NCBI GenBank assembly: GCA_002423545.1 | Contig: DIWP01000004.1 | Location: 1-53,330, forward strand | Length of the DNA stretch: 53,330 nucleotides | Reading direction: 5' to 3' | Source: Thermoleophilia bacterium UBA6103 | GTDB lineage: Bacteria > Actinomycetota > Thermoleophilia > UBA2241 | Shown here: in pieces, positions 8,385 to 16,242 of the stretch | Layout of the letters: the number at the start of each line of letters is the position of its first letter | Position numbering within the stretch: position 1 is the first letter of the stretch | Program-made: the position numbers and the translations under genes | Notes under the pieces: model-generated | Told to the model about the DNA's origin: nothing | The model's database searches: none | Seen by the model: only the letters and a program-made list of their open reading frames with translations

Positions 8385-8410
8385 TTGGAATCGTCCGGGA
8401 CGGTTATAGT
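8385..8410 (+). promoter_or_regulatory. Candidate -35/-10 elements upstream of the kinase
   Basis: TATAGT (8405-8410) is a good -10 hexamer 36 nt before the kinase ATG. TTGGAA (8385-8390) lies upstream, but the 14-bp spacing is short, so only the -10 is persuasive. Confidence 0.35.
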
Positions 8411-8446
8411 GAGAGACCGTTCGCGAGCGCCACGGAAGCAGGGTCC

Positions 8447-10606
8447 ATGCGACCACTCGAGGGATCGACTGCCGAGGACGCACAGGGCGTCAGCCCGGGT
8501 CGGCGCCTGGGCATGCTCTGGCGGCTCATGCCGCTGCTCCTGCTGCTCGTCCTGATCCCCTTCGGCTGGGTCATCTACGCCACCGCCGAGCGGGGGCTCA
8601 GAGGCCAGGTCGAGAGCCAGCTGGAGACCGTGCTGCAGGCCGATGTGGCGGCCTTGCGTCTCTGGATGAGCGACAAGGAGACGGCCGCGCAACTGATCGC
8701 GGCGCAGGAGGCGGTCCGCGAGCCGGCGGCCGAGTTGGTGGAGGCCTCCGCGCAGTCCGAGGCTGCCGCGCAGTCCCAGGCTGCGCCTGAGTCGCCGGCC
8801 GCGGCCGCTGCCGGGCGGCGGCTGGCCGCCGCCATGGATCCGCTCATCCGCGGCACGTCGGCGGTCGGCTGGGCGGTGCTCGACGGCGAAGGGGTCGTCG
8901 TTGCGTCCGACGACCCCGCGCTGCTGGGGACGCGCCGGCCGGACGAGCAGGCCGGCTTCGTCGACGGCGTACTGAGCGGAGCGACGCTGATCAGCCATCC
9001 GTTCTTCCCTGCGGCTTCGGGTGTCGAAGACGGCGGCGAGTCGCCGGCGCAGGAGCCGGTCATGTATGTCGGCAGTCCCCTGAAGACCGACGGGGACCGC
9101 GTCTTCGGCGTCCTCGCTCTGCGGCTTCTGCCACAGGAATTCACGCAGGTGCTGACGGTCGCTCGCTGGGGTGAAAGCGGGGAGACGTATGCCTTCGACG
9201 GCGAGGGCCGGCTGCTCTCGCGCAGCCGCTTCGAGGGCCAGCTCAGGGAGTACGGCCTCATCCCCGACCTGCCGGGCGTCACCTCCATCCTCACCATGCG
9301 GGTGGTCGACCCCGGCTACAACGTGCTGCGGGAGTCGCCGCCGGCCGATCTCTCGCCGGAACGACCGCTCACCAGGATGGCGGCGTCTGCCGTGACCGGC
9401 TCCGCCGGCGTCGACGCCGAGGGCTACCGGGACTACCGCGGCGTCCCGGTCGTCGGCGCCTGGACGTGGCTGCCCGACTCCGGCTTCGGCGTCGCGACCG
9501 AGGTCGACGTCGACGAAGCGTACGGCTCGCTCGCCGTCGTACGCTTCATCGTCATCGTGCTGCTGGCGCTGGTGGCGGTGGCGGCGCTCGCGGTCCTGCT
9601 GGCCTCCCGCTCGCTCTACTTCCTGCGCGTGCGACATGCGCGCGGCGAGAAGCAGTCGGACCGGCTCGGCAGGTATCAGCTGGAAGAGAAGATCGGCGCC
9701 GGCGGTCTCGGTGAGGTCTACAAGGCCAGTCACGTCCTGCTGCGGCGGCCGACCGCCGTGAAGATCCTGAGTCAGGAACGGCTCGATGACGAGGAGCTGC
9801 GACGCTTCCAACGTGAGGTGCAGCTCGCGAGCCGGCTCACAAGTCCGCACACCATCCGCATCTACGACTACGGCATCGGTGGCGACGGGACTTTCTACTT
9901 CGCGATGGAGTATCTGCCGGGCGTCGACCTCGAGCGCCTGGTGGAGGCGACCGGACCGATGCCCGAGGGGCGCGTCATCTGCCTGCTGCTGCAGGTCTGT
10001 GAGTCGCTCCAGGAAGCGCACGGGCAAGGCGTGGTGCACCGGGACATCAAGCCCGGCAACCTCATCGTGAGCCCGCACGGCGGCGAACTCGATTTCGTGG
10101 TCGTCACCGACTTCGGCCTGGCGAGGGACTTCTCGGACGGCGAGCCGGCCGCAGCCCGCGGGGCAGGCGTGGCGGCCGGCACGCCGCGCTTCCTGGCCCC
10201 GGAGGCGCTGCGGCACGGCGGGGTGATCGACGAGTCGGGCGACATCTACGCGCTCGGGGCGACGGCCTACTACCTGCTCACCGGCAGCGAGCCGTTCGAT
10301 GCCGACACGCTCGCGGCTGCCGTCCGCAGCGCTCTGTCGGAGGATGCGCAACGGCCGTCGGAGAGGCTGGGCCGGCCGCTCTCGGCGGACCTGGAGGCGA
10401 TCGTGATGCAGTGCCTTGAGAAGGATCCGCGCGCACGTCCGCACAGCATCGCGGCTCTGGCCGCGGCGCTGCGGTCGTGCGGCAGCAGCGGGGCCTGGTC
10501 CGCCGCCGACGCGAGGATCTGGTGGACGGAGCGTGGCCGCGACGTCGAGGCGGGCCGGGCTGAGGGCCGCGCCGCCCAGAGCGGCGGTCGCGCCGACCGA
10601 GGCTGA
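8447..10606 (+). CDS. Transmembrane Ser/Thr protein kinase with N-terminal Cache-like sensor
   Basis: This 719-aa protein starts at ATG 8447. A transmembrane segment at about 25-46 is followed by an extracytoplasmic region (about 47-358) with two Cache-like halves; the second ends in DYRGVPVVGAWTWLPDSGFG, typical of membrane-proximal double-Cache modules. A second transmembrane segment (about 360-382) leads to a cytoplasmic Hanks-type kinase (about 405-680). Kinase motifs are complete: IGAGGLGEVYKA loop, K439 in AVKIL, HRDIKPGN with D533, TDFG with D555, and APEAL. The sensor-TM-kinase order is the reverse of PknB-type kinases, where the kinase is N-terminal, and resembles a histidine-kinase or chemoreceptor layout. 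An Ala/Ser/Glu-rich stretch (about 85-125) interrupts the first sensor half. The ligand is unknown; small organic acids or amino acids are usual for Cache domains. Confidence 0.9.
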   Translation: MRPLEGSTAEDAQGVSPGRRLGMLWRLMPLLLLLVLIPFGWVIYATAERGLRGQVESQLETVLQADVAALRLWMSDKETAAQLIAAQEAVREPAAELVEASAQSEAAAQSQAAPESPAAAAAGRRLAAAMDPLIRGTSAVGWAVLDGEGVVVASDDPALLGTRRPDEQAGFVDGVLSGATLISHPFFPAASGVEDGGESPAQEPVMYVGSPLKTDGDRVFGVLALRLLPQEFTQVLTVARWGESGETYAFDGEGRLLSRSRFEGQLREYGLIPDLPGVTSILTMRVVDPGYNVLRESPPADLSPERPLTRMAASAVTGSAGVDAEGYRDYRGVPVVGAWTWLPDSGFGVATEVDVDEAYGSLAVVRFIVIVLLALVAVAALAVLLASRSLYFLRVRHARGEKQSDRLGRYQLEEKIGAGGLGEVYKASHVLLRRPTAVKILSQERLDDEELRRFQREVQLASRLTSPHTIRIYDYGIGGDGTFYFAMEYLPGVDLERLVEATGPMPEGRVICLLLQVCESLQEAHGQGVVHRDIKPGNLIVSPHGGELDFVVVTDFGLARDFSDGEPAAARGAGVAAGTPRFLAPEALRHGGVIDESGDIYALGATAYYLLTGSEPFDADTLAAAVRSALSEDAQRPSERLGRPLSADLEAIVMQCLEKDPRARPHSIAALAAALRSCGSSGAWSAADARIWWTERGRDVEAGRAEGRAAQSGGRADRG

Positions 10607-10638
10607 GCTCCCTGCGGGCCGCGCCGACCGAGGCTGAG
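10590..10638 (+). repeat. 31-bp-period tandem duplication across the kinase stop codon
   Basis: GCGCCGACCGAGGCTGAG occurs at 10590-10607 and again at 10621-10638, with similar GCGGGCC spacers. The first copy carries the kinase TGA stop, so the second is a non-coding echo of the gene end. It probably arose by replication slippage. Confidence 0.75.
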
Positions 10639-10674
10639 GCCCCCGCGGGCCGCGCCGCCCGCCGCCGCCTGTGC

Positions 10675-11508
10675 TCAGCCCAGGATCAGCCGCTGGGGGT
10701 CGACGTCGTGGCGGATGATCCGCAGCTCGTGCTCTGTCGGTGGGGCGGCCTCGGTGGCTCGTGAGATGTCGAGCTCGAAGCCGGTGTTCTCGGCGATCTG
10801 CTCGGGGCCGACGCCGGCGTAGTGCTGGTGCAGGTACATCTCGTGCGTATCGGGGGCGAACTCGAGCACGCCGAGATCGGTGACCACGGCCAGTGGGCCG
10901 CCGCGCGCGTACCCGGCCCGGCGCCGTGAGTCGCCGCCCGCGAGCCAGCCGGGCGTGGTGAGGTAGTCGAGCGTCTCCACGAACTTGCGCCTGCCGTGCT
11001 GCATGAACACGATGAAGGCGCTGGCCAGCGAGCCGGCGTCGCAGGCGCCGCCCGAGCCGCTGAAGCGCACCTTCGGCGCCCGGTAGTCGCCGATGCAGGT
11101 GGAGTTGAGGTTGCCGTAGCGGTCGATCTGGGCGGCGCCGAGGAAGGCGATGGTGTGCAGCTTGCGGTGGGCGACGATCGAGAAGCTCTCGATCAGGCCG
11201 GAGTTCATGGCGGTGCCGTCCATGACGCGCGGGTCGGCGACCGCCAGCGGCAACTCCGTCAGGGTGGGGTCTATGCCGCCGGTCTCGAAGAAGACGATGG
11301 CGCGCGGCGCGTGGACCCGCTTGGCGACCGCCGCCGCCAGCATGGCGACGCCGGTACCGGCGAACAGCACGTCGCCGTCCTTGATCAGGCGGCCGGCGGC
11401 CACGGCCATCATCTCGCGCGCCGAGTAGGTGCCGGGGGCGGCCGGCTGTGGCGCGTCGGGCGCCGGCGGTCCGGCCGGGCGGGCGGCGGAGTCGCTGTGA
11501 TCGCTCAT
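10675..11508 (-). CDS. gctB: CoA-transferase beta subunit, glutaconate CoA-transferase (GctB) type
   Basis: The 277-aa protein starts at ATG (complement of 11506-11508) after GGGAGGAG. It has the class I CoA-transferase beta fold. The catalytic glutamate is probably E75 in VFFETGGIDP, which would form the glutamyl-CoA thioester. The first 26 residues are a Pro/Ala-rich extension not expected in the family. It lies 13 nt downstream of the alpha subunit, so they are translationally linked. It moves CoA between acids; the substrate could be glutaconate, 3-oxoacids or an aromatic acid and cannot be told from sequence. It converges on the kinase gene. Confidence 0.85.
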   Translation of the reverse strand: MSDHSDSAARPAGPPAPDAPQPAAPGTYSAREMMAVAAGRLIKDGDVLFAGTGVAMLAAAVAKRVHAPRAIVFFETGGIDPTLTELPLAVADPRVMDGTAMNSGLIESFSIVAHRKLHTIAFLGAAQIDRYGNLNSTCIGDYRAPKVRFSGSGGACDAGSLASAFIVFMQHGRRKFVETLDYLTTPGWLAGGDSRRRAGYARGGPLAVVTDLGVLEFAPDTHEMYLHQHYAGVGPEQIAENTGFELDISRATEAAPPTEHELRIIRHDVDPQRLILG

Positions 11509-11521
11509 GCTGCTCCTCCCT

Positions 11522-12565
11522 TCAGCGCCGGTCGAGGCCGGGCGTGTAGCCGAGCACGCTGTCGGCGCGGATGCGTGCCAGCGTGTCGCCGCCGACCCTG
11601 GCGAGGTACGCGTCGTGGTCGGGCGGGCCGTACACCCACTCGTCGAGGTAGGCGGCCCAGGCGTCATCGTCCTTGGCTGCGGCCCTATACAGGTTCAGGT
11701 GGCCGGGGTCGTAGTCGTAGAAGTAGTGACAGGCGGTGGGGTGGGCGCCCCAGGGCACCGGCACGATGGCGTCGACCAGGAAGCCCGGCAGGCAGTTCTG
11801 GTCGGAGTCGGTGCGGATCCAGTCGCGCGGCACGATCTCCTCACAGCTCACGATGACCGTCTCGGCAGCCTTGGCCTGCTCGAGGTCGGCGAAGGTGAGG
11901 CCCTTGATGCGCACCGTGCCGTCGTCGCCGACGTGCTGGGCGTGGATGATGGTGACGTCGGGCGTGAGCGCCGGCAACAGGATGACCTCCGAGCTCTCGC
12001 CGTCGAAGGGATCGGAGGTGACGACGAGCTTCTTGCGGGGAGTGCGCGGCCGCCGTCCGGCGGCTTCGTCGGCGGTCGCCAGCTCCTCCCGCAGCTCGGC
12101 TGAGAAGCCGGACCTGTGGACCAGGTCGGTGCTGAGCCCGGACCTGGTGGGCACGAACGGCACGCTCAGGGCGCCGGCCAGGAAGCGCAGCGTCATCTGG
12201 TAGTTGGAGTAGTCCTCGACGAGCACCTCACCGCGCTCCACAGCCTTGCGGAAGCGGAAGCAGGTGGGGGCGAAGCGGCCGTTGCCGCCGTAGGCCACTT
12301 CGATGAGGCGCACGCAGCCGGCGCCGACCAGGACGTCGAGGCCCTGCCCGTTGGAGTGCGCCACCAGGTGCAGGTCGCCGATCCTCTGGCGCACGATCTC
12401 GTAGATGAGCGCCATCGGGTTGCGGTTGATGGTGAAGCCGCCGATCGAGATCTGGGCGCCGCTGCGCACGTAGCGGCGGATCGCCTCGGCCGGCGTCAAG
12501 AGCTTGTCGCGGATCTCCGGGTAGAGATCCGCGGCGTCGTCGGCGGATACGTTCTGGCTCGTCAT
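11522..12565 (-). CDS. gctA: CoA-transferase alpha subunit, glutaconate CoA-transferase (GctA) type
   Basis: The 347-aa protein starts at ATG (complement of 12563-12565) behind GGAGGGG. Family features include the early GGFTINRNPMALIYEI segment, AHSNGQGLDVLVGAG, and the conserved ITPDVTIIHAQ-like strand (LTPDVTIIHAQHVG). It forms the heteromeric enzyme with the following gctB gene. A charged stretch at about 175-195 (EEAGRRPRTPRKK-like) looks like a surface insertion. The pair lies next to an FAD amino-acid-type oxidoreductase and DUF3870 genes, a setting consistent with amino-acid or organic-acid catabolism. That role is inference. Confidence 0.85.
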   Translation of the reverse strand: MTSQNVSADDAADLYPEIRDKLLTPAEAIRRYVRSGAQISIGGFTINRNPMALIYEIVRQRIGDLHLVAHSNGQGLDVLVGAGCVRLIEVAYGGNGRFAPTCFRFRKAVERGEVLVEDYSNYQMTLRFLAGALSVPFVPTRSGLSTDLVHRSGFSAELREELATADEAAGRRPRTPRKKLVVTSDPFDGESSEVILLPALTPDVTIIHAQHVGDDGTVRIKGLTFADLEQAKAAETVIVSCEEIVPRDWIRTDSDQNCLPGFLVDAIVPVPWGAHPTACHYFYDYDPGHLNLYRAAAKDDDAWAAYLDEWVYGPPDHDAYLARVGGDTLARIRADSVLGYTPGLDRR

Positions 12566-12954
12566 CGACGCGTCCCCTCCGTCGTGTCCGGCTGCCGCGC
12601 GCCGACGAAGGGGGGTCGCACCCTCTGGCTGGGGGTGCCGACCGGCGTCTTCGCCGTCGCCGTGTCGCCGCTGCGATCGACGCCTGCCTGCGCGAGCGAA
12701 GCGAGGCGATGATCGCCGCGATGCCGCCGGCCCCGGGAACGCGAAAGCCCCCAGGGCGTCTCGATCGGCCGCTGGGGGCGCACGACCGGTCGCGGTGCCA
12801 GTGGAGTGGCCGCCGCGGGTCGCGTGTGCAGCGCGCCCATGATACCGGTCGTGAACGGTGGCGCAAGAGGTGGCCGTGAGCCGGGCGGCGCACTCCTGCC
12901 CGTCCGGTTGTCCAAACTGGAGCCTCGAGTGGGGTCGCGGCTCTCTGGGCGGCG
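12566..12954 (-). terminator. Intergenic region with reverse-strand terminator
   Basis: In this 389-bp gap, GCCCCCAG (12747-12754) pairs with CTGGGGGC (12772-12779). On the reverse strand the stem is followed by TTTCGCG, so it can terminate the GAP/LysE-like gene upstream of gctA. The remainder has no supported gene; the start-proximal part carries the gctA ribosome-binding site. Confidence 0.6.
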
Positions 12955-13611
12955 TCAGAAGAAGCGCGCCACGTTGATCGCGGCCTTGATGGTCAGGTAG
13001 ACGGCAAAGCCGGTCGAGGTGGCGCCCATGATCGTGTGGCCGTGCTTGACAAGACCGGCGCTGACCGGCGCGAGGAGCTTGTCGGCGGTGCTCGGGAACG
13101 AGTAGGCGAGCACCACCGGGGCCAGCATCGGGGCCATCAGGATGACCAGGAACACCACGTCGCCGAGGATCACGCCGAGTGGACCGACGTCCCTGACGCT
13201 CAGGTCCTTGAGGGCGGAGGTGTAGGGGATCAGAGACGACGGGTTCGTGATCCCCAGTCCCAGACCGAGCGCGAAGCTGCTGCGCAGGCTGATGCCGGTG
13301 CGCTGCTTCGTGAGGGCGTCCATCGCGCGGCGCGGGCGGTTGAGCAGCGCCAGGATGCCGACGATGTACAACAGGGCGGCGAGACCGAAGTCGATGTAGC
13401 CGGACACAGGGCTCGTGCCCTCGTCGGGGATCCTGAGGCCCACGCCCAGCACCAGCAGTCCGAAGACGACGAAGACGATGAAGAAGCCGGCGACGAGAGC
13501 GGTGCCGGCCCGCTTGGACCAGGACAGGACGGCGATCAGCACCAGGAGCGCCGTCACGTTGACGGCGGCGACGAGGGCGGCGGGCAGGATGCGGAGGATC
13601 TCGACGCCCAT
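12955..13611 (-). CDS. GAP/LysE-like integral membrane protein
   Basis: The 218-aa product starts at ATG (complement of 13609-13611) after GAGAGGGCGAG. It is almost entirely hydrophobic with about six transmembrane segments. The motif LGLGLGITNPSSLIPY in the middle, after a basic loop (LLNRPRRAMDALTKQ), is typical of the GAP/Sap family related to LysE exporters, where a GITNP-like loop sits in the membrane. Such proteins export or address small molecules or lipids; no substrate can be given. It lies between the FAD oxidoreductase and gctAB on the same strand, separated from both by palindromes. Confidence 0.65.
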   Translation of the reverse strand: MGVEILRILPAALVAAVNVTALLVLIAVLSWSKRAGTALVAGFFIVFVVFGLLVLGVGLRIPDEGTSPVSGYIDFGLAALLYIVGILALLNRPRRAMDALTKQRTGISLRSSFALGLGLGITNPSSLIPYTSALKDLSVRDVGPLGVILGDVVFLVILMAPMLAPVVLAYSFPSTADKLLAPVSAGLVKHGHTIMGATSTGFAVYLTIKAAINVARFF

Positions 13612-13688
13612 CAGGCTCGCCCTCTCGATCGGGAACGAGTGCCGGCGGCCGGCGCCCCGGGGCCGTCGCCCGGCGCCGCGACAATCAC

Positions 13689-13710
13689 GTCCCTGCCGGC
13701 CGGCAGGGAC
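13689..13710. other. 22-bp perfect palindrome upstream of the GAP/LysE-like gene
   Basis: Arms 13689-13699 and 13700-13710 (GTCCCTGCCGG and its complement) abut with no spacer. It lies between the FAD oxidoreductase stop and the GAP gene start, both reverse. No clear U-tract follows, so a dyad operator or a factor-assisted terminator are both possible. Confidence 0.4.
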
Positions 13711-13774
13711 GCCTGCACGCACCCACGGCCGGGCGCTGCGGCCCTCGCGCGCCGGGCGGCAGGCGCTCCTGCTC

Positions 13775-15235
13775 TCACGCGGCCGGTCCCTTGATGGTGC
13801 CGGAGTAGCGCTCGAAGGCGGCCGCGGCGAGGCGGCCTCTGAGCGTCGCCCGGCCGCCGCGCTGCTGTGCCAGCTCGCTCGTCTCGATGGTCGATGCCAG
13901 GAGCTTCACCAGCGGCCAGCGCAGCGGCTCCGGAGGCACGGCCGACAGCGGCGGGCCGACGACCGGCAGGCTCGACCATTCGTCGTCGGCCCGCAGCACC
14001 AGCGACGCCAGCGTCTTGCCGCCGACCTTGGTGGCCGTGAGGCCGTGGCCGGAGAAGCCGAGGCCGGCGTGCACCGTCTGATCGGGCGCAGACATGAAGA
14101 ACGGCACCATCGCGGGAGTCATGTCCATGGGGCCGGTCCAGGCATGGGTGAAGCGCACGCCGCGGAGCTGCGGGAACAGCCAGAGCAGCCCCTCCGAGGC
14201 GACCGCGGCGCCGGCCGACGACGTGATCGCGCGGCTGGTCGCCTCGCCGGCGCGGCCGTCGATACGGCCACCGTAGGCGATGCCCAGACTGCCGCCGCCG
14301 ATGGCGACGCGGCCGTCGTGGGTGCGGCGCAGGTAGTAGAAGGCCTCGCGGTCGTCGCCGAAGCCGATACTGCTCACCCAGCCGATCTCTGCGAGGATCT
14401 CCGGCACCGGCTCGGTGATGACCACCGAGTCGACGGCGACGGCGAACGCCCGGCGGAACGGCGGCGCGGAGGCCGCCCAGGCCCCCGTGGCCACCACCGC
14501 CTGGTCGCACTCGATCCGTCCCGATGGTGTGTGCACGTGCACGGGTATGCCGGTGCACAGGCCGGTCAGCGGCGTGCCTTCGTAGATGCGCACGCCGCGC
14601 TCCAGCAGCACGCGCCGCAGCTCGCGCGCCAGCTTGGCCGGCTGCACCGTGGCCACGTCTTCGATGAAGGTGCCGCCGCGGAACTGCGGCGAATCGGCGA
14701 AGGCGCGGACCTCCGCGGCCGTCAGCACGCGCAGCCGATCGCCGAGCCCGTGGCGCGCCAGCAGCTCGATCGGCTCGCGGTCCGGCTCCGGCTCCCAGTC
14801 GCCGGCTCGCGCGAAAGCCGCGCCCTCGGCGTGCAGCTCGATGTCGGCGTCGTGCCGGGCACACCAGCGACCGACCTCGTCGATCTGCGCCGCCAGCGCC
14901 CTGGCGTACCGGACGCCCTCGTCCTCGCCGAACAGGCGGCAGAGCGAGACGATGCTGTGCCAGGAGGACGAGAGGAAGCCGCCGTTGGCGCCGCTGCCGC
15001 CGGCGCCGCACACGTCGGCCTCGATGAGGGCGATGTCCAGGGACGGTTCGCGCTCACCGAGCTCGTAGGCCGTCCAGAGACCGGCGAAGCCGCCGCCGAT
15101 GATGCACACATCGGCCCTCGCCTTGCCCTGCAGCGGCGGGCAGGGGGCGCCGGGATCGGCGGCCAGCGCCTGCTCGAGCCAGTAGCTCCGCGGATCTAGC
15201 CGCAGGTCGGTACCGGGTTCGATCCGAGTGCTCAC
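13775..15235 (-). CDS. FAD-dependent oxidoreductase, DAO/DadA-like family
   Basis: The 486-aa protein starts at GTG (complement of 15233-15235) after GAGGAG. A Rossmann dinucleotide-binding motif, DVCIIGGGFAGLWTAYEL, lies near residues 42-59. The family C-terminal GLGFSGHGLTATKVGGK segment, which contacts FAD, is also present. Members oxidise primary or secondary amines of amino acids or polyamines (DadA, PuuB, glycine oxidase). The residues NGGFLSS next to the FAD site match the PuuB/gamma-glutamylputrescine oxidase branch better than glycine oxidase. It is divergent from the DUF3870 pair. A soluble cytoplasmic enzyme is expected; the substrate is unproven. Confidence 0.85.
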   Translation of the reverse strand: MSTRIEPGTDLRLDPRSYWLEQALAADPGAPCPPLQGKARADVCIIGGGFAGLWTAYELGEREPSLDIALIEADVCGAGGSGANGGFLSSSWHSIVSLCRLFGEDEGVRYARALAAQIDEVGRWCARHDADIELHAEGAAFARAGDWEPEPDREPIELLARHGLGDRLRVLTAAEVRAFADSPQFRGGTFIEDVATVQPAKLARELRRVLLERGVRIYEGTPLTGLCTGIPVHVHTPSGRIECDQAVVATGAWAASAPPFRRAFAVAVDSVVITEPVPEILAEIGWVSSIGFGDDREAFYYLRRTHDGRVAIGGGSLGIAYGGRIDGRAGEATSRAITSSAGAAVASEGLLWLFPQLRGVRFTHAWTGPMDMTPAMVPFFMSAPDQTVHAGLGFSGHGLTATKVGGKTLASLVLRADDEWSSLPVVGPPLSAVPPEPLRWPLVKLLASTIETSELAQQRGGRATLRGRLAAAAFERYSGTIKGPAA

Positions 15236-15418
15236 GACCGTCTCCTCAGCTGTGGGATCCGTTGATCACAAGCCTATCGCACTGCCGGTCCGTGACTGGT
15301 GCGTTGGTCTCGCCGGCGCCTCGCGCGACCTCTCGCCTTCAGCGTGTCCGGCAGCCGCGCGGGCCACTCGCCGGTGCTAGACTGCCGGTTGAACCGCAAC
15401 GCCACGGCAGGAGGGCGC

Positions 15419-15778
15419 ATGGATACCTACATCTTCACCGGCTACGCGGGGCTGCCCGGCAACGTTGCGCAGCAGACCCTCTACAACCGGCTGGGCGTCA
15501 TCGTGGAGGTCGACGGCCAGGGCAGGATCGTGGCCGCCGGCTCTACGCTCGTGATGGAGGTCGGCCGCGACTTCTTCGCTCGTCTGGTGGCCGGGAAGTC
15601 GGTGCTCAGCGAGCGCGACGAGATCATCGGCCTCATCCACGAGCGCTACCTGGGGAACTCGCAGGGTGCGCTGTCGTCGGCCATGCAGAAGGTCTTTGAA
15701 GCAGTCGACCGCTCGCCGCTCGGTGGCGTCGCGGCGCCGCAGGGAGCGGGCGTCGGAGATGGCGGGCACGGCGTCTGA
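15419..15778 (+). CDS. DUF3870-family protein, copy 1
   Basis: The 119-aa protein starts at ATG 15419 after AGGAGG. It carries the DUF3870 pattern: opening TYIFTGYAGLPGNVAQQ, central GVIVEVDGQGRIVAAGSTLV and C-terminal RYLGNSQGALSSAMQKVF. The function of the family is unknown; members often sit beside amino-acid or CoA-ester catabolic genes. The last 20 residues (Gly/Ala-rich) are absent from copy 2. It overlaps copy 2 by 20 nt, so the pair is probably translated as a coupled unit. A TAGACT hexamer at 15378-15383 is a candidate -10. Confidence 0.8.
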   Translation: MDTYIFTGYAGLPGNVAQQTLYNRLGVIVEVDGQGRIVAAGSTLVMEVGRDFFARLVAGKSVLSERDEIIGLIHERYLGNSQGALSSAMQKVFEAVDRSPLGGVAAPQGAGVGDGGHGV

Positions 15779-16142
15779 GCCACAAGTGGGGAGCTCGGGC
15801 GAGGGCGCGTCGGTGACGGGTCCCGGCGGGGACACGTTCCTGTTCTCAGGCTATGCGCGACTGCCGCAGGACGTCTCGCACCAGGCTGTCTACAAGCGGG
15901 TCGGGATCGTGGTCGAGGCAGATCGCTCGGGCAGCATCGTCAGCGCCAGCACCACCCTGATCATGCCGACGGCCAACGAGTTCCTCTCGCGGTTGCTGCT
16001 GGGGCACAACGTCGTCACCGGGCGTGATGAGATCGAGCGCGCCCTGCGCTACCGCTACCGCGGCCACTCCCAGGGCGCGCTCATCTCGGCGCTGCGCAAG
16101 ATCTACGAGGCCGTCGATCAGTCGCCGCTCGTCGAAGTCTGA
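15759..16142 (+). CDS. DUF3870-family protein, copy 2
   Basis: The 127-aa protein starts at ATG 15759 inside the end of copy 1, with AGGGAG about 11 nt upstream. An N-terminal 25-residue Gly/Ser-rich extension precedes the domain (TFLFSGYARLPQDVSHQ...RYRGHSQGALISALRKIY). The two copies share the same spacing of conserved residues but are clearly diverged, so the duplication is not recent. A hetero-oligomer is plausible because of the overlap; that is inference. Confidence 0.78.
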   Translation: MAGTASEPQVGSSGEGASVTGPGGDTFLFSGYARLPQDVSHQAVYKRVGIVVEADRSGSIVSASTTLIMPTANEFLSRLLLGHNVVTGRDEIERALRYRYRGHSQGALISALRKIYEAVDQSPLVEV

Positions 16143-16219
16143 GCCGCCGGCCTGAGCGCCGAAGTGGCCGGCGCCAGACCGGCGCCTCCGCCATCCACCG
16201 ACGCTACGCAGCGACCTGG

Positions 16220-16242
16220 GATCACCGCTCAAGCATGCTCAC
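16220..16242. repeat. 23-bp direct repeat at gene end, copy 1
   Basis: GATCACCGCTCAAGCATGCT followed by CAC is identical to 18743-18765. Each copy covers the stop codon and 3' flank of one of the two paralogous reverse-strand secreted proteins, so it marks the right end of an ancestral duplicated unit. Confidence 0.8.

Noticed and set aside
8270..10444. Reverse reading frame extending the HTH protein back over the kinase gene
   Set aside because: The kinase motifs on the forward strand are unequivocal; only the part below 8269 has protein-like composition.
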